Assembly: GCA_025677825.1 (NCBI GenBank)
Contig: JAIXMO010000023.1
Span: 62,001-126,000 of the forward strand
DNA length: 64,000 nt
Reading direction: 5' to 3'
Origin: Helicostylum pulchrum
Lineage: Eukaryota; Mucoromycota; Mucoromycetes; Mucorales; Mucoraceae
Both the position numbers and the translations under genes were made by a program. Shown here one piece after another: positions 10,825 through 25,403 of the stretch. Each line of letters begins with the position of its first letter. The first letter of the stretch is position 1. Under the pieces are notes generated by a model. That model was not told where the DNA came from and did no database searches. It saw nothing but the letters and a program-made list of their open reading frames with translations.

Positions 10825-12138
10825 TCAAGGAAGAAAGTAATTCGATTTATTGATAGATGTAACAGAATTATACACAATCCATTCTGAAATTATTTTACCA
10901 GTGATTGGCGCATTTAAAATACCCCAAAAAGAATGACCTGTGGCAAGGTACAGTTCTTTATAGTTCGAATGAGGACCTATAATTGGTAAATTCGTTATCT
11001 CTGATAATGGCAAATAACACGCTTGCTCTTTTATGAGCTGTGCATTTTTCGCGGAGAGACTAGAGGATACATTCGCAGCTTGTTGTATAAGCTTATCAAT
11101 AGATTTCTTATCTACAGATACAAGTGCTGCTGATTTAGGAAGCGGTTCTTTGTCATTTGCCCCACATATATAGACAGTTCCGTCCTATATAAAGTATATA
11201 TTATTAGTTAAACGCATACGATATATATATATATATATATATATATTTGCTCTTACTGATCTCGGGTACACCTAAATAAAACAAGACCAACGTTAAATAC
11301 GGATCTTTTTTTTTTTTTTTTTTGACAGTTATTGTTACCTCTGGCTCGGCTGTGGTTGAATTTGTCAACATTGCGGCAAAAATAGCTTGAGCAGGAATAA
11401 GGCAATTAGGCTTCAATACAATTGAATGTACATGGGATCCTTTCACCGGAATCCTTTCGTTGTTAGGGAACTCTAGTTTTCCGCTCCAAGGTCCCATACA
11501 GACAACTACTTTATCAGCATAAAGTTCCTCTCCATCGCTCAATTTAACACCTGTCACGATTCTTCCGTTAAACAAAAGTTCAGAAACGGCTCTACCTACA
11601 AGTACTTTAACGCGTCCCGTCTTTTCTGCTTCGTCTATTAATTTACGTGTAAATAATTCAGGGTGAAGCTGAGCTGTGGTTTTTTCGGTCCCGATTTTCT
11701 CTTGTGATTGAACAGTGTTATTTTTTATCCAGTTTAAAGAGTTTGGATCTGGGTTGTTGGGTGTAGTATCTCTACTTGTATCGAATATGATCGAATATGT
11801 TTCGACAGGTCTGTATCCGTATGTATGAAAACCGTCTAATTCTTGAGCCAGCTCTTGATGAAGTTTAAAGGAGGCTCTTGATAATTCCTTAAGACATTTT
11901 GTATCATCGTTCCTATGAGTTTTTTTTTTTTTTTTTAATATTATATCATTTGCTAATAATCATCAAGTTACCAGTCAAGTGCTAAAAATCCTCCTGCTTT
12001 TCCACTTGCCGCACAGGCAATATCAGTTTCTTCTATTACAGTGATATTATAACCATCATGTTTGGAAAGATAATAGGCAGAGGAGGCCCCCATTATTCCT
12101 CCTCCAACTATAATAACATGTTTAGTATTTTCAGACAT
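10825..12138 (-). CDS. FAD-dependent amino-acid-oxidase-fold oxidoreductase (Tda3-like)
   Basis: Three exons. The first (from 12138) encodes MSENTKHVIIVGGGIMGASS, a classical GxGxxG Rossmann motif for FAD, then ACAASGKAGGFLALDW, which is typical of the Tda3/DAO-like fungal family. An intron with a poly-T tract follows (about 11974-11916). The middle exon carries VKVLVGRAVSEL, VVVCMGPWSG and VPVKGSHVHSIVLKP. A second intron (11338 to about 11189) holds an AT microsatellite and a poly-T run. The last exon ends LATGHSFWGILNAPITGKIISEW, the C-terminal FAD/substrate half of DAO-fold enzymes, with stop at 10827-10825. Yeast Tda3 has been linked to endosome-to-Golgi traffic; the substrate here is not known. 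Distance to CDC48 is 132 bp, tail to head on the same strand. Confidence 0.82.
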
Positions 12139-12270
12139 AGTTTAAAAAGAGAAAAAAAAAATTTTTGTGTAGAAAAATTTCCGTCGTTTAAATAAAGATA
12201 TTATGCTTACAAATATAAGCTTGTATACATTAGGAAAAAAAAAACTTTTGTCATTTTATTAATTTATATT

Positions 12271-14949
<2,679 letters not shown>

Positions 14950-15102
14950 TTTTTATATTTTTAAAAAAAGATAAGAAAAGGGGAATAAAGGAAAAAAAGA
15001 AGAAAGAAAAGGGAAAAACTAGTATTTTTTAAACCCATTTAAACGCGCCAGTGACGTTTCCCTTTTTTTTTTTTCTTTCTTTGTTCTTCTTTTTACAGAA
15101 AA
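14950..15102. promoter_or_regulatory. Bidirectional promoter, CDC48 / BRAT1-like gene
   Basis: Only 153 bp separate the two divergent start codons. The spacer has purine and pyrimidine tracts and a core at about 15037-15060 reading TTTAAACGCGCCAGTGACGT, with an ACGCG element and a CRE-like TGACGT. Shared regulation is inferred from the geometry. Confidence 0.5.
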
Positions 15103-17832
15103 ATGGATACTGAACGAGCTTCGAATATTATCAAGGCATTTCCTCATATATCAAAGACCATTGTCGATGATACATTGTATGAAAAAGTCTTATCGTACCT
15201 AACGCTTGTAATATCCACTGCGGATATATCGAAATTAAATGACATGTGTCACATCTTTCAAAGCATTCACAAAGTAAAAAAAAAAGAATATTAGATCCTT
15301 TTTTGCAGGAGCGGGTTCATTAATACTCTTTTTTTTTTTTTTTTTTTTTTAAACGTATAGGCCTGTCTTGAAATACCCGATCAAGACTACAGAGTAACAA
15401 CTTTATGTATACGGTTTATGGGTCAAGTGATTTACCATGGAAAAGAAAGCATGTTTCAAGAATTACAGACCAGTTACCCAAAGTTACTTTTACTTGTCAC
15501 CAGCGGTATTCGGTCGTCGGAAGGAGCTTTACGTCGCGCCTGTATTGAATGCTGTCAGTTATTTATTCATTGCTCTCAGGGGTACCAATGGTTATTAAAC
15601 AACAAGCAAGCTACTTCTTTTATTACTTTTGCGATACTGGATCAAAGCAATTATGTAGTCGCAGAAGCATGTCGATTATTTTCAACTTTATTAACATTAC
15701 ACGATCGATCGTTACTGGACGTCATGGATCCTTCTTCCTTGATTATATCGATTCTTCATCCTCAATGTGACGAAAAACAAATTATTTCAGCCCTGGACTT
15801 TTGTTGGGAAATAGTCAATATTAAAGCAGTGGATTATATGCGAGAAAAGAAATTGGTATGAGGATATTTATATTACGGTGCATTACACGCAACAATCATT
15901 TTTGACAGCGTATTTTTTTTTTTTACATGTGTAGTTACATCCAGTGATACAATTGTTATGTTCAACAAACAGAATTATTCGATCTCGCGTATTGGAAATA
16001 ATATCAGTGTTATTTACGTGGGATACAGATCCGTTACGAACACTTGGGTTAGAGGATACAACGAATACGGTTGATACAGCGTATGAAAAATTTGTATTTA
16101 TTTCCAATACAATGATTTCACAAGCAATGAAAATGGATGATTTAATGACAGCTGTGTCTCTGCTTGACACATCGTTATTACTGTTATCGAGGTCTAGTAG
16201 TGTTCAAGATAAATTACCTACTGGTATTTTATTTTCTTTATTCGATGCTTGTTTTTTAGATTTGGTCCATGATGAATATAAGAATGTAATACGATTTTAT
16301 ATATTTAGTGTACATACGAAATTAATACTTTTTTTTTTGTTAGGTAAAAAGTCTAGTTAAAACGGCTAGAAGCAAGAATAATTTATTGCAGATTATTTTA
16401 AAGAGTATGGATAAACTTGTTTCGATTGAACCCGAGATAATGGTACGAGACCATCGTTTTACTCAGATATTTAATATATTGAGTAACAGCGTGTTCTATT
16501 CCGATGCCCGTGTATTGAAATCATGCTTGACTTTGCTTGAAACGTCTCTTTATAACCATAAACAACCTGAATTATTAACAAAGTCAATCCGTTCACTTGT
16601 CGACATGATGGATGAAAGTGACTGTAAAAGCCTAGTCATCATTTTAGAAGCTATTGATAATCTCTTGAGTCGTGATCAAATTGGCACCCTTTTAACCGAA
16701 TGCGTAAGTATAAAAAAATGGTATTAGTAAAGGTTTCTAAAACGAATAATAATAGTCAGTGTCTGGAACGCTGGTAGAAGCGTTAAATAACAAGTTGTTT
16801 GATACGGAATGGAATATAAGAGATGTTGTGATTAATTTTGTTGGACAGTTATTTAAAGAGGTACACACCAAAGAAACAAGTGAAAATAGTGTTTAACATT
16901 ATTATTATTATTAGCCGTGGAGTAAAGCAAAGATTCAGTTTGCTTTGAATTTTGATTTACCTTTAAGGGTTTTTGATCGTATTCTTGATAATGAAGCGTA
17001 TGTGCGTGCATCTGCGTTACAAGTATTGACAGTAAAGTATACCAGCTAATTATACATATACGAAAAAATATTAATTTTTTTTTACGTATGTAGAGTATGA
17101 TAAAGTGTAAAGAAGGATGGTGTTATATTCAAAAAGACGAGACTATGAAACTCGTAGAAAGTTTACCTAGTCTGTTACATGATGATGAAGCGTTTGTTCG
17201 CAGAGCAGCTTTAGATTGTATCAACTGTTTAGTAGGGTATCAATCAGGTCAAGGTATAAAGATTGAATACAGTGAAAGCAAAGATAGTTTAAAGTAAGTT
17301 TTTTTTTTACAAAAGAAAAGAGAAAAGTAAGCGATAGTTAATACTGGTAAACAGTCCACATGTTGTTCAAAAGCTGGTGAATGATCAAGATTGCGATGTT
17401 CGTATACGTGCTTGCACTTTAATTGAAAAGCTATGGATAGTATATAATCAAGAAAAAGAGTCTAGAAAGAGAAGACCGAAAAAAGAAGAGTTTTTTTTTG
17501 AGAATATTAAACCGGCAGAAATGTTAGTTGAATGTGCAAAGGATATAAATCGAGTAGTAAGGATTGAAGCATTTAGAGTGATATCTAGTATACTATTAGA
17601 AAATGAACCAAAAGAAGCAGCGACAGCAGCAACAAGTAAAAGAGAGTATAAAGACGAATTTACAAGTCAATTTTTAAATGTGTTATCTGGATTAGATATG
17701 ATTAGATTAAAAGAATCTACAAGCCCTGAACATCTTTATGAAGAAGCATTTGATATCAATGCTGATATGATGACTCAGTCTATTGTACCCAGTGATCCTG
17801 ATGACGATATGAATATGCTGGATTGTTACTAA
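15103..17832 (+). CDS. HEAT-repeat protein resembling BRAT1, C-terminus LDCY
   Basis: Eight exons (15103-15273, 15361-15855, 15935-16285, 16344-16703, 16756-16860, 16915-17031, 17094-17293, 17355-17832) total 2277 nt, exactly 759 codons, giving 758 residues. The protein is almost all alpha-helical HEAT-like repeats, for example VVAEACRLFSTLL, VRRAALDCINCLVG and VRIRACTLIEKLW. A basic linker (KESRKRRPKKEEFFF) and an acidic tail follow, ending DPDDDMNMLDCY. Human BRAT1 (821 residues, HEAT repeats) ends in a conserved Cys-Tyr tail that inserts into the active site of the Integrator nuclease INTS11 (established knowledge). Length, repeat type and the Asp-Cys-Tyr end match this. The family call is inference: repeat proteins are easily confused, and a search is needed. 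It is divergent to CDC48. Confidence 0.6.
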
Positions 17833-18263
17833 TGGCATAATTTGGGTTACACTTATTTCAGGAACCTTAAAATTATGCACCTAAAATGATTGGATTAAAA
17901 CTGTCGGAATAATTTTTTTTTTTTTTTTTGTGTGCGTGTGTGTTCGTGTGTGTGTATTGTGTGTATTGTGTGTGCGTATATACTTTTATATTATATACAT
18001 ATACATGTGCGTAAGCAGTGTATTATAGCTACTACTTGGAAAATAACTATAACGAGATTTCACATGAAATAAATATACACACATATAAAAAAAGCCATGT
18101 GGCAGTGCGTGGCGATTACTCATGCACGTGCTTTCTGCGGTGATTCATATAAAAATAACCAAATTCAGCTTCAGTTCCCTCCTTTTTATTAAATTGCTCT
18201 TTTTTTTTTCTTCCTTTTTTTTTTCTTGTCAACTTAATAACAACAAATAATAACAACAAAACA
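17833..18263. other. Intergenic region with a GT microsatellite, promoter of the bHLH gene
   Basis: Downstream of the BRAT1-like stop there is a degenerate GT-rich microsatellite at about 17928-17985. A pyrimidine-rich stretch precedes the bHLH start. A CACGTG box lies at 18125-18130. Confidence 0.6.
18125..18130. promoter_or_regulatory. E-box CACGTG upstream of the bHLH gene
   Basis: A perfect palindromic E-box 134 bp before the ATG of a bHLH factor whose basic region has the residues expected to bind CACGTG. Autoregulation is an inference. Confidence 0.4.
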
Positions 18264-19138
18264 ATGAACATGACAGAACATTATTCGTTTGAAAATAATA
18301 ATGAACGTAGACCTTCGTTAATTGATCCTACGTCTAGAACGTTGTACCCCATTTCCTCTTTTCGAGCTCATCCATACCAATTAGATAATAGTACACACTC
18401 AAGTCCTTCTAATTCAAGAAGAGCTTCTTTAACTGATCCTGCTCTTCATGTTTCTTTTCGTCCAACCACTTCTCATTTATCTTTCAATTCTCCTCCTTCA
18501 TCTCCTTCTTCAAGAAGATCTTCCATGGTTACAACTCCTGAACAACAATTAGGTCCCCATCCCATTATAAATAATAACTTATCACCATGGAGACGAGAAT
18601 CTCTTCCTTCTATTACACATTTAACTCACAGTAAACCTTCTGATTATCAGTTTAAGCATGTCAAAATAGAAGATAATAGACGTCATTCCATTGCTGCTGC
18701 TACTCCTACTACATCACTAAGGAAATCAAGACAAAACTCAGTATCATCATCTTGTAATGTACCATATGAACAAGATGAACAAGACGGTTTAATGTCAAGA
18801 AGAGGAAGTGAACAAACCCCTTATTCCCGTTCTCCGGAATTGCGTGTTAGTCATAAATTAGCTGAACGTAAAAGAAGAAAAGAAATGAAGGACCTATTTG
18901 ACGATTTAAGAGATTTATTACCTGTTGACAAAGGCTTAAAAACAAGTAAATGGGAAATATTAAGTAAAAGTAAGTCTTTTTATTATTATTTATTTTAAGG
19001 CACTCTTTTCTAATTCTTTTTTAAATTATTGTTGTAGCACTGGAATATATTCGAATTTTACGTGAAAGAGAAGGCTTAATGGAAAGAGAAAAAGCTGAAT
19101 TATTAACTGAATTATCTTGCGTAAAACGTTCCATTTAG
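18264..19138 (+). CDS. Basic helix-loop-helix transcription factor
   Basis: Two exons (18264-18969 and 19038-19138) give 268 residues. The first 190 residues are low-complexity and Ser/Pro/Arg-rich, with repeated RRxS motifs (RRPSLID, RRASLTD, RRSSMV, RRESLP, RRHSIA) that look like basophilic kinase sites. The bHLH starts at [20 protein letters not shown]; its His, Glu and Arg at positions 5, 9 and 13 are the class B pattern for CACGTG. The loop is [15 protein letters not shown], and helix 2 continues across the intron ([21 protein letters not shown]) into a short leucine-zipper-like end, CVKRSI. The 67-nt intron splits helix 2. The exact orthologue is not assigned. Confidence 0.88.
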
Positions 19139-20832
19139 CTTTATAATAAACATCGTTTTTTTTTTATTCTTTTATTGCCACGTGTCTTTTTGCCGAGTAA
19201 CAAAAAAGAATCAGTGTTTTGCATTAAGTCTGACCCAAATACCGAAGATGTAAAATACCCTGGTTTGTTTTATTCAACCACGAGTTTTTTTTTTAAAACC
19301 CAGTAATGTACTTTTTTTTTTGATAAAAGAAAAGGTCGTAGAAAAGATGGCAAGTGTGAGAGTTGTAAACAGTGCCACACTTTTTGCGTGAAAAAAATGA
19401 ATTGCATTGTCACGCTTTAAAAAAAGCACACCCACACACAAATACACAAATTCATGTTACCCCTCTTTCTCTTGGGACTCCGAAGTGGTACTAGCACACT
19501 TTTTACTTTCAGATATTATGTAATACACTTTTTTTTTGATAGATTCAGCCACAAGGGGAAGAAAAAAAAACTAGTCAAACGCAGTTACAACTATGCTAGT
19601 GTGTCTGAATTAACTGTCAAAAGTAATTCATGCAAATAAAGCTTTAGCCCGTAACTACCGCAGCATGGCAACTGTTACTATCAAGAGACAAAAACGTATG
19701 CAAATATGTCTAGTTAATAACAGAATCTCTCATTTGACAGGTTCTAGAACAACTGGTAGTAACGGTCTGGTATTTAGTTTTTTTGAGGGAAACACGCAAG
19801 CCATTTCCGGCAGTAGGAGAGGTATTTCTAAGCATATAAATAACAAAACCTTGCCGAGAATCAGGGCCAAATTGATTCGGTTTATTATAAATACAGAAAA
19901 CAGTTTCCTAGATTTACTTGATAGAAAAAAAAAAGAGTAATGCGTCGAGATGTTTATCACAATAAAGTGACCAATATTCATCTTTTCCTCACTTGTATAC
20001 AGTCATCAATGTAACTGTCATAACCACATGTCACGCTATGTTTGTGTAAATAAAATGATCGTATATTCTGTGCTTATTTCTACTCCCTTTTTTTTTATGT
20101 ATTTATGCTGCAACATATATTTGTCACACACACAAAAGTACAACAGTTATAAAGTATATACCCACTGTTTTTGGGTTGCGAGAAAATATGGTTACAGGTA
20201 ACTAATCTTTTTATATTTTAAATTCAACCAGCGGCGGACGGCTACGTGGGACCCAACATGGTGATGGTGATACTGGAGCAAGGATCGTCCTCGTGTTTAC
20301 GCAAGTACAATCCTAAAAGAAATGATGCTACCCAAACTTCAATGCATGAATGTCTCGTGTCAATAAATTCCATTAGAACCAATACCTTGGCTTCCATGTG
20401 CTATAAACCACTGGCTGGATTAGTTATCCTTTGTATAAATACTCTGTTTGATCTTTGGGTTGAATTAAGCAGTAAAATCAAATACTGGTGAAAGAACGCT
20501 AAAAGGCAAGGGTACTTTTTGTTATGTACCGCAGCATAATTATATCAGCGATAAACTCTCTTTGTAAGTCAATGGATGAATACTTGCACCAGTTATTGAT
20601 TTTAATAGATGTAGGATGGCTGTAAAAATGGAGAAACTAGAGTTTCACTGTTTTTCCCCCCTCTTTTTAAATTAGTTATCACAGGCTTCTATACTTGACC
20701 TTAAAAAGATCGTAAAAAGACTGAGTTTTAAGTTTCAAAAAAAAACGCACACACCGTTACTGCTGGGTCATGTTTTTTTCTCTTACAACTCTTTTTTTTC
20801 CTTTTCTTTTTCTCATTGCAACTCGAAATATA
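19139..20832. other. Intergenic region with two unrecognised open stretches
   Basis: About 1.7 kb between the bHLH and eIF4G genes. A CACGTG box is at 19179-19184, just after the bHLH stop. Two plus-strand open stretches, 19665-19940 (91 codons) and 20246-20491 (81 codons), have no recognisable motif, no clear splice partners and no related copies in this window. They could be decayed gene pieces. The last 150 bp are the eIF4G leader. Confidence 0.45.
19179..19184. promoter_or_regulatory. E-box CACGTG downstream of the bHLH gene
   Basis: A second perfect CACGTG, 41 bp after the bHLH stop codon. It is listed because a pair of these boxes brackets the gene. Confidence 0.3.
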
Positions 20833-23800
20833 ATGAATAGGAATACCGAGAATAACGGAGGAAGAGCTAATAAGTCATTTAATTATGCACAAGCAGCGAG
20901 ATCTTCTCAAACGCGAGGTCCTTTACCGGAACCACTCTTACCGCAGCAACAACAACAACAACAGCAGCAGCAGCAACAGCCAACAGAGCCTACTGCTTCT
21001 CTCTTAAGAAAAACAACTAGTTCATCTAGTTTCAATTCTTCATCCATTGGCCAACACAAAAACTCGTACGGTTTGATACATGTATAAATATATTATTGGC
21101 AACTCACCATCTTAACTCATCTGTTACTTTTTTTTTTAATCTGAAAAAAAAATAGGTACAATAAACCAAAAGATAACACTTATAAAAAGGCACCTGTACA
21201 ACTACCGATGGCACCACCAACAGACACAGGTAAAAAGAAAAAGAAAAAAAAAGATAAAATAAACACATGATAAAATAATGATAATAATGGTTATGATGAT
21301 GATAATAGGGCCTATTCAATTTGGATCTATTAATCAACCTTTAAATACACCATTACCTATCACAGTTGGTAAAAGTGGTGATATACCTGTATTAAGAACA
21401 TCCGAAGTACAATTTGGTAGTTTGCCTGTAACAGATACATCCTCAAATCATGTAAGTATACACATATAAAAAGAAAAAATTTAACTCTCGACTGTCTTTT
21501 TAACTGTTGTATAATGTTTAATAGAGAGCAACAACACAAATTAGGCTTCAACAACAACAACAACAACAACAAAAGTCAGACACACCTCGTACCACCAATG
21601 ATGCTAGATTATTTACGCAACCTTACGCGCCTCGTCGAGATATGAATCAGGGAGAATATAATAATAATAATAATCGTTACTTTGCAAATAGTTATAACAA
21701 GAACAATTATAGACCTCAACAACAACAACAACAACAACAACAACAAAACATGCAGCAGCAACAACAACAAAACTTACAGCAGCAGCAAAACATACAACAA
21801 CAGCAGCAACCACAGCAACCCTCACCCATTCAACAACATTCCCCACAAAATTTACCTCCATCTCCCATGAGTGTGCATCGTTCTCCAAACATGAATAACT
21901 ATCAAAAAAAGAATAACTTATCCCCACACATTTCTCATTCATCTCCTCAAAATATCCAAATGACTACAAGTTGGCCTACAAACCAATACGTAAGTGTATA
22001 GTTATATATATATATTTTGTTGTGTATACGTTTATTAACAACCTAATTTAGTATTACTCTCAATACCCTGTCCCTGTACCACCTTACAATGTTTTACCAG
22101 CAAATAGATCTCCCGTTATTCCACCACCTGCGCCTAGAAAAGTCATTGCCATTATCAATCCATTAACAGGCAACGCTTTAAACACAAACCCAATGTCTCT
22201 TACTAGCTCTGTTCCTGCCCCTGCCACTACTACCATAACCATTTCCAAACACGAAGAAAAGTTAGATTTCAAGGTCCCCCCTCCTCATGTATCCAAAGCC
22301 GTGGATATTGTTGACCCCGCTATTCGTAACCGTGAAATACGTGAGCAAAAGGAACGCGAAGAAGCCGAGCAAGAAGCAGCCAGAAAAGTAGAAGAGGAAA
22401 AAAAGGAAGCAGAAAGAAAGGAACTGGAGCGTATCGAAAATGAGAGATTGGCTGAAATCGTCGAAAAGCAAAGAATTGAAACCGAGCGTCGCCTGCAGGC
22501 TGAACAAGAGGCTATTGAAAAGGCTGAAAGGGAAGCGAAAAAGATAGAAGAGGAAGCGAATAAGAAATTAGAAGAGGATGCTCTTAGAAAGTCGGAAGAG
22601 GAGTCACGTAAAAGAGTCGAAGAGGAGGCACGTAGAAAGGAAGAAGAGGAAACAGAGTTGAAGCGTGTGATTGAGGAGTTAGAAGCGAAAAAGAGACGTG
22701 AGGAACAAGACCGTATCATCTCGGCGGAAGTTGCTTCTCAAAACGTCGGAAGAGTACCCAGTCCTCCTATTCCTGTCAAATCTGTAATGAAAATTATCGA
22801 TGATCCTAGTACGATTCAATACCCTGCTGGTATTCAAGCCCCTCTTGCTGTTCCTGCTTCCTCCGCTGGTAAATTAGCATACAGTATTGAATTCTTGTTA
22901 CAGTTTCAACAAATTTGTTTGGATACTGAAGAGGATTTATCTGCTATTGTCAAAGAATTGAACGACGTCTCTCGCGGAAATAATCCAGGTATGCGTCAAC
23001 CTTCAGATCGTGGTAGAGGAACTCGTTTACCTGGTGGTGCTCCCGGTGTACCTATCAACAACAACCCGAATATGGGCGATCCAATGTTTAGAATGGGGTC
23101 TCGTGATGGGCGTATGGAAATGGGTAAATTTAATATGGGACGTCCTTTGACTGGTCGTGGCGGAAGTAATAATAACCACATGGAACGTCAAGGTTCTCGA
23201 GGTGGTGGTATTAGTAATAGAGGTGGTGGACGTGGTGGTGGAGGCAGTGGTATGAAAATTACTCGTAATCCTCCTCAAAGTCAAGGCGCTCCTACTATTC
23301 CATTTGAACAAGTTGTTCCTCTTGAAAAGAGTGAAAACAGATGGGTACCTACCGTTCAATCGTCTACAACTACAGCAGCAGCAGCAGCTAACACCACCGA
23401 AGATGAATTATTGCCTAGAGAAATCATTATTCGAAAGGTCAATGCTTTACTCAACAAATTAACTGTAGAAAAATTCGATTCGATCGCAGCGCAGATTTTT
23501 GTATACGCTAAACAATCAGCAAGAGAAGATGATGGTAAATCCATTCGTACCGTTATCAAACTTACTTTTGAAAAGGCGTGTGATGAACCGGCGTTTGCGA
23601 CCATGTGGGCTCAGTTATGTAGATCCATGTACGATGCCATGACAGATGATATTCGTGATACTAGTATCTTTAATGAAGCTGGTGAGCCTTCTTCCGGTGT
23701 TTTACTGTTTAGAAAGTATCTCTTCAATCGTTGTCAAGTCGAATTTGAAAAGGGTTGGAAAGTCAATATGCCTGAGGTAACTGAAGTAGACGGTCAGATG

Positions 23801-25172
23801 ACAGAAGAATATTATATTGCTGCCAAGGCCAAGCGTCAAGGTTTAGGTTTAATTCAATTTATTGGAGAACTGTTCAAGTTGGACATGTTATCTGAACGTA
23901 TTATGTACAACTGTATGATCCGATTATGTAACGACCCAACGAATGCGGGTGACGAAGAAGCCGAATCTCTCTGTAAATTGCTTACGACGATTGGTAAGGT
24001 GCTTGATCATAAGCCCAAGACAAGCAGATGGGTGGATATCTTTATTACGAGAATGAAGACTGAAATGGTCCTCAGTCCCAAGATTTCTTCCAGAATTAAA
24101 TTCATGATTCAAAACTTGCTTGATTTGCGTAAGGATAAGTGGGTACCCCGAATTGGAGGTGGACAAGTAGGTCCCACTACCATTGCAAAGATTCATGAAA
24201 TGGCTGAAAAGGCTAAAGAAGAAAAGGAGGCTGCTAGTATGAAGCGTAACAATAGTTCTCGTGGACAATATATACCCAACAACAATAATAACAACAACAA
24301 CCAATATAACAATAATAACAATAATATGGCTCGTACTGGTTCCTATCGTGGTGGAAGAGATCAACATCATTTCCAACCTCATAACAACAACAACGGTGGA
24401 GATGGCTGGAGTACTGTATCTCCTGTTGGCAACGGTACTAATAAATCAAGAACCAATGATCTTACCAACTTTGGTAAAACCGATAGAAGTAGAGCAAAGA
24501 CAAATATTCTTGGACCTGGTAACAGTCCTTTTGCAAGCTTGTCTAGAGGCAAACCCACGATCAATACAGATAATAAGGGGGGACTTGGTGAGGGAAGATC
24601 GAGTCCGGCTACAAATATGTTTAGCGCGTTAGAAAAGGCAGATGAACGTAAAAAGTTACAGATTGCTCCTAGAACAATTGAAGCAGAGGTTGTGGAAACA
24701 CCAAAGCTTTCGGATGATGTAATTAAACGTAAATGTAAGAATATCTTGGAAGAATACTTTAACGTTCGAGATAAAAAAGTAAGACACAAATTGAGAAAAA
24801 AGAGGAACGAGATATTAAAGTAAGATTTTTTTTTTTTTTTAGGAATTATCTGAATGTGTTAAAGAACTTGAGGATGCACATTATATTGTTTTGTTTATTG
24901 GTGAAATGTTGGCAGTGGTGGAAAAGAAGGCAGAGGATGTGGAAAGAATGACTCAAGTGATGGAGTTCCTGGAATTAGAAAAGGAGTTGTATGTTAAAGC
25001 TTTCAAGAGCTTTATGGAGGGATACGACGATTTAACGATTGATGTACCTCAAGCACCAAAATATGTCGCGCAACTTTTATCGGCTGCTGCACTTGCACCT
25101 GAAGAGGTGGATGATGAAGGATTCGATTCATTGAAAAATGCATATAAAAAACTTGGTGTGAACTCAAAATAA
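20833..25172 (+). CDS. TIF4631: Translation initiation factor eIF4G
   Basis: Six exons (20833-21065, 21156-21229, 21309-21451, 21525-21989, 22052-24778, 24843-25172) total 3972 nt, 1323 residues. The N-terminal third is Gln/Asn-rich with several poly-Q runs and ends in RKVIAIINPLTG. A long charged coiled coil follows (EREEAEQEAARKVEEEKK). The canonical eIF4E-binding motif YSIEFLL is at 22880-22900. After an RGG-rich linker comes the MIF4G domain (REIIIRKVNALLNKLTVEKF, GVLLFRKYLFNRCQVEFEKGW, RLCNDPTNAG). Poly-Asn and RS-like stretches lead to a C-terminal MA3-like helical end (ELSECVKELEDAHYIVLFIGE). eIF4G scaffolds eIF4E, eIF4A and PABP on mRNA caps. The donor at 24779 rather than a later GT keeps the C-terminal frame. 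The start at 20833 is preferred to 20770, which would add a hydrophobic leader. Confidence 0.93.
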
Positions 25173-25275
25173 ATTCTCGCCTTATTTTTTTTTAATTGTA
25201 TAGAAAAAATTTTATATGAAGGAAGGAAAAAAGATAAAAAAAAACACAATAAAATTTTAAAAAAGATATATTTTC

Positions 25276-25300
25276 AAAAAAAAAAAAAAAAAAAAAAAAA
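25276..25300 (+). repeat. A25 homopolymer after eIF4G
   Basis: A 25-base A run about 100 bp past the eIF4G stop, in the tail-to-tail spacer with the Cdt1-like gene. It may reflect slippage or an old poly(A) insertion. No retrocopy is visible beside it. Confidence 0.7.
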
Positions 25301-25403
25301 TGTTGGATGATATACAAAGAGGGGGTGGTTTTATGAGGAATTTTTTTTAGCAAGCTTTTTTTTTAAGAAATAGTTAGTTTTAAAAAGTATTTTGGTATCG
25401 TTT

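Noticed and set aside
19665..20491. Two small genes between the bHLH factor and eIF4G
   Set aside because: They have no recognisable motif, leader, or splice partner. They are noted only as unrecognised open stretches.
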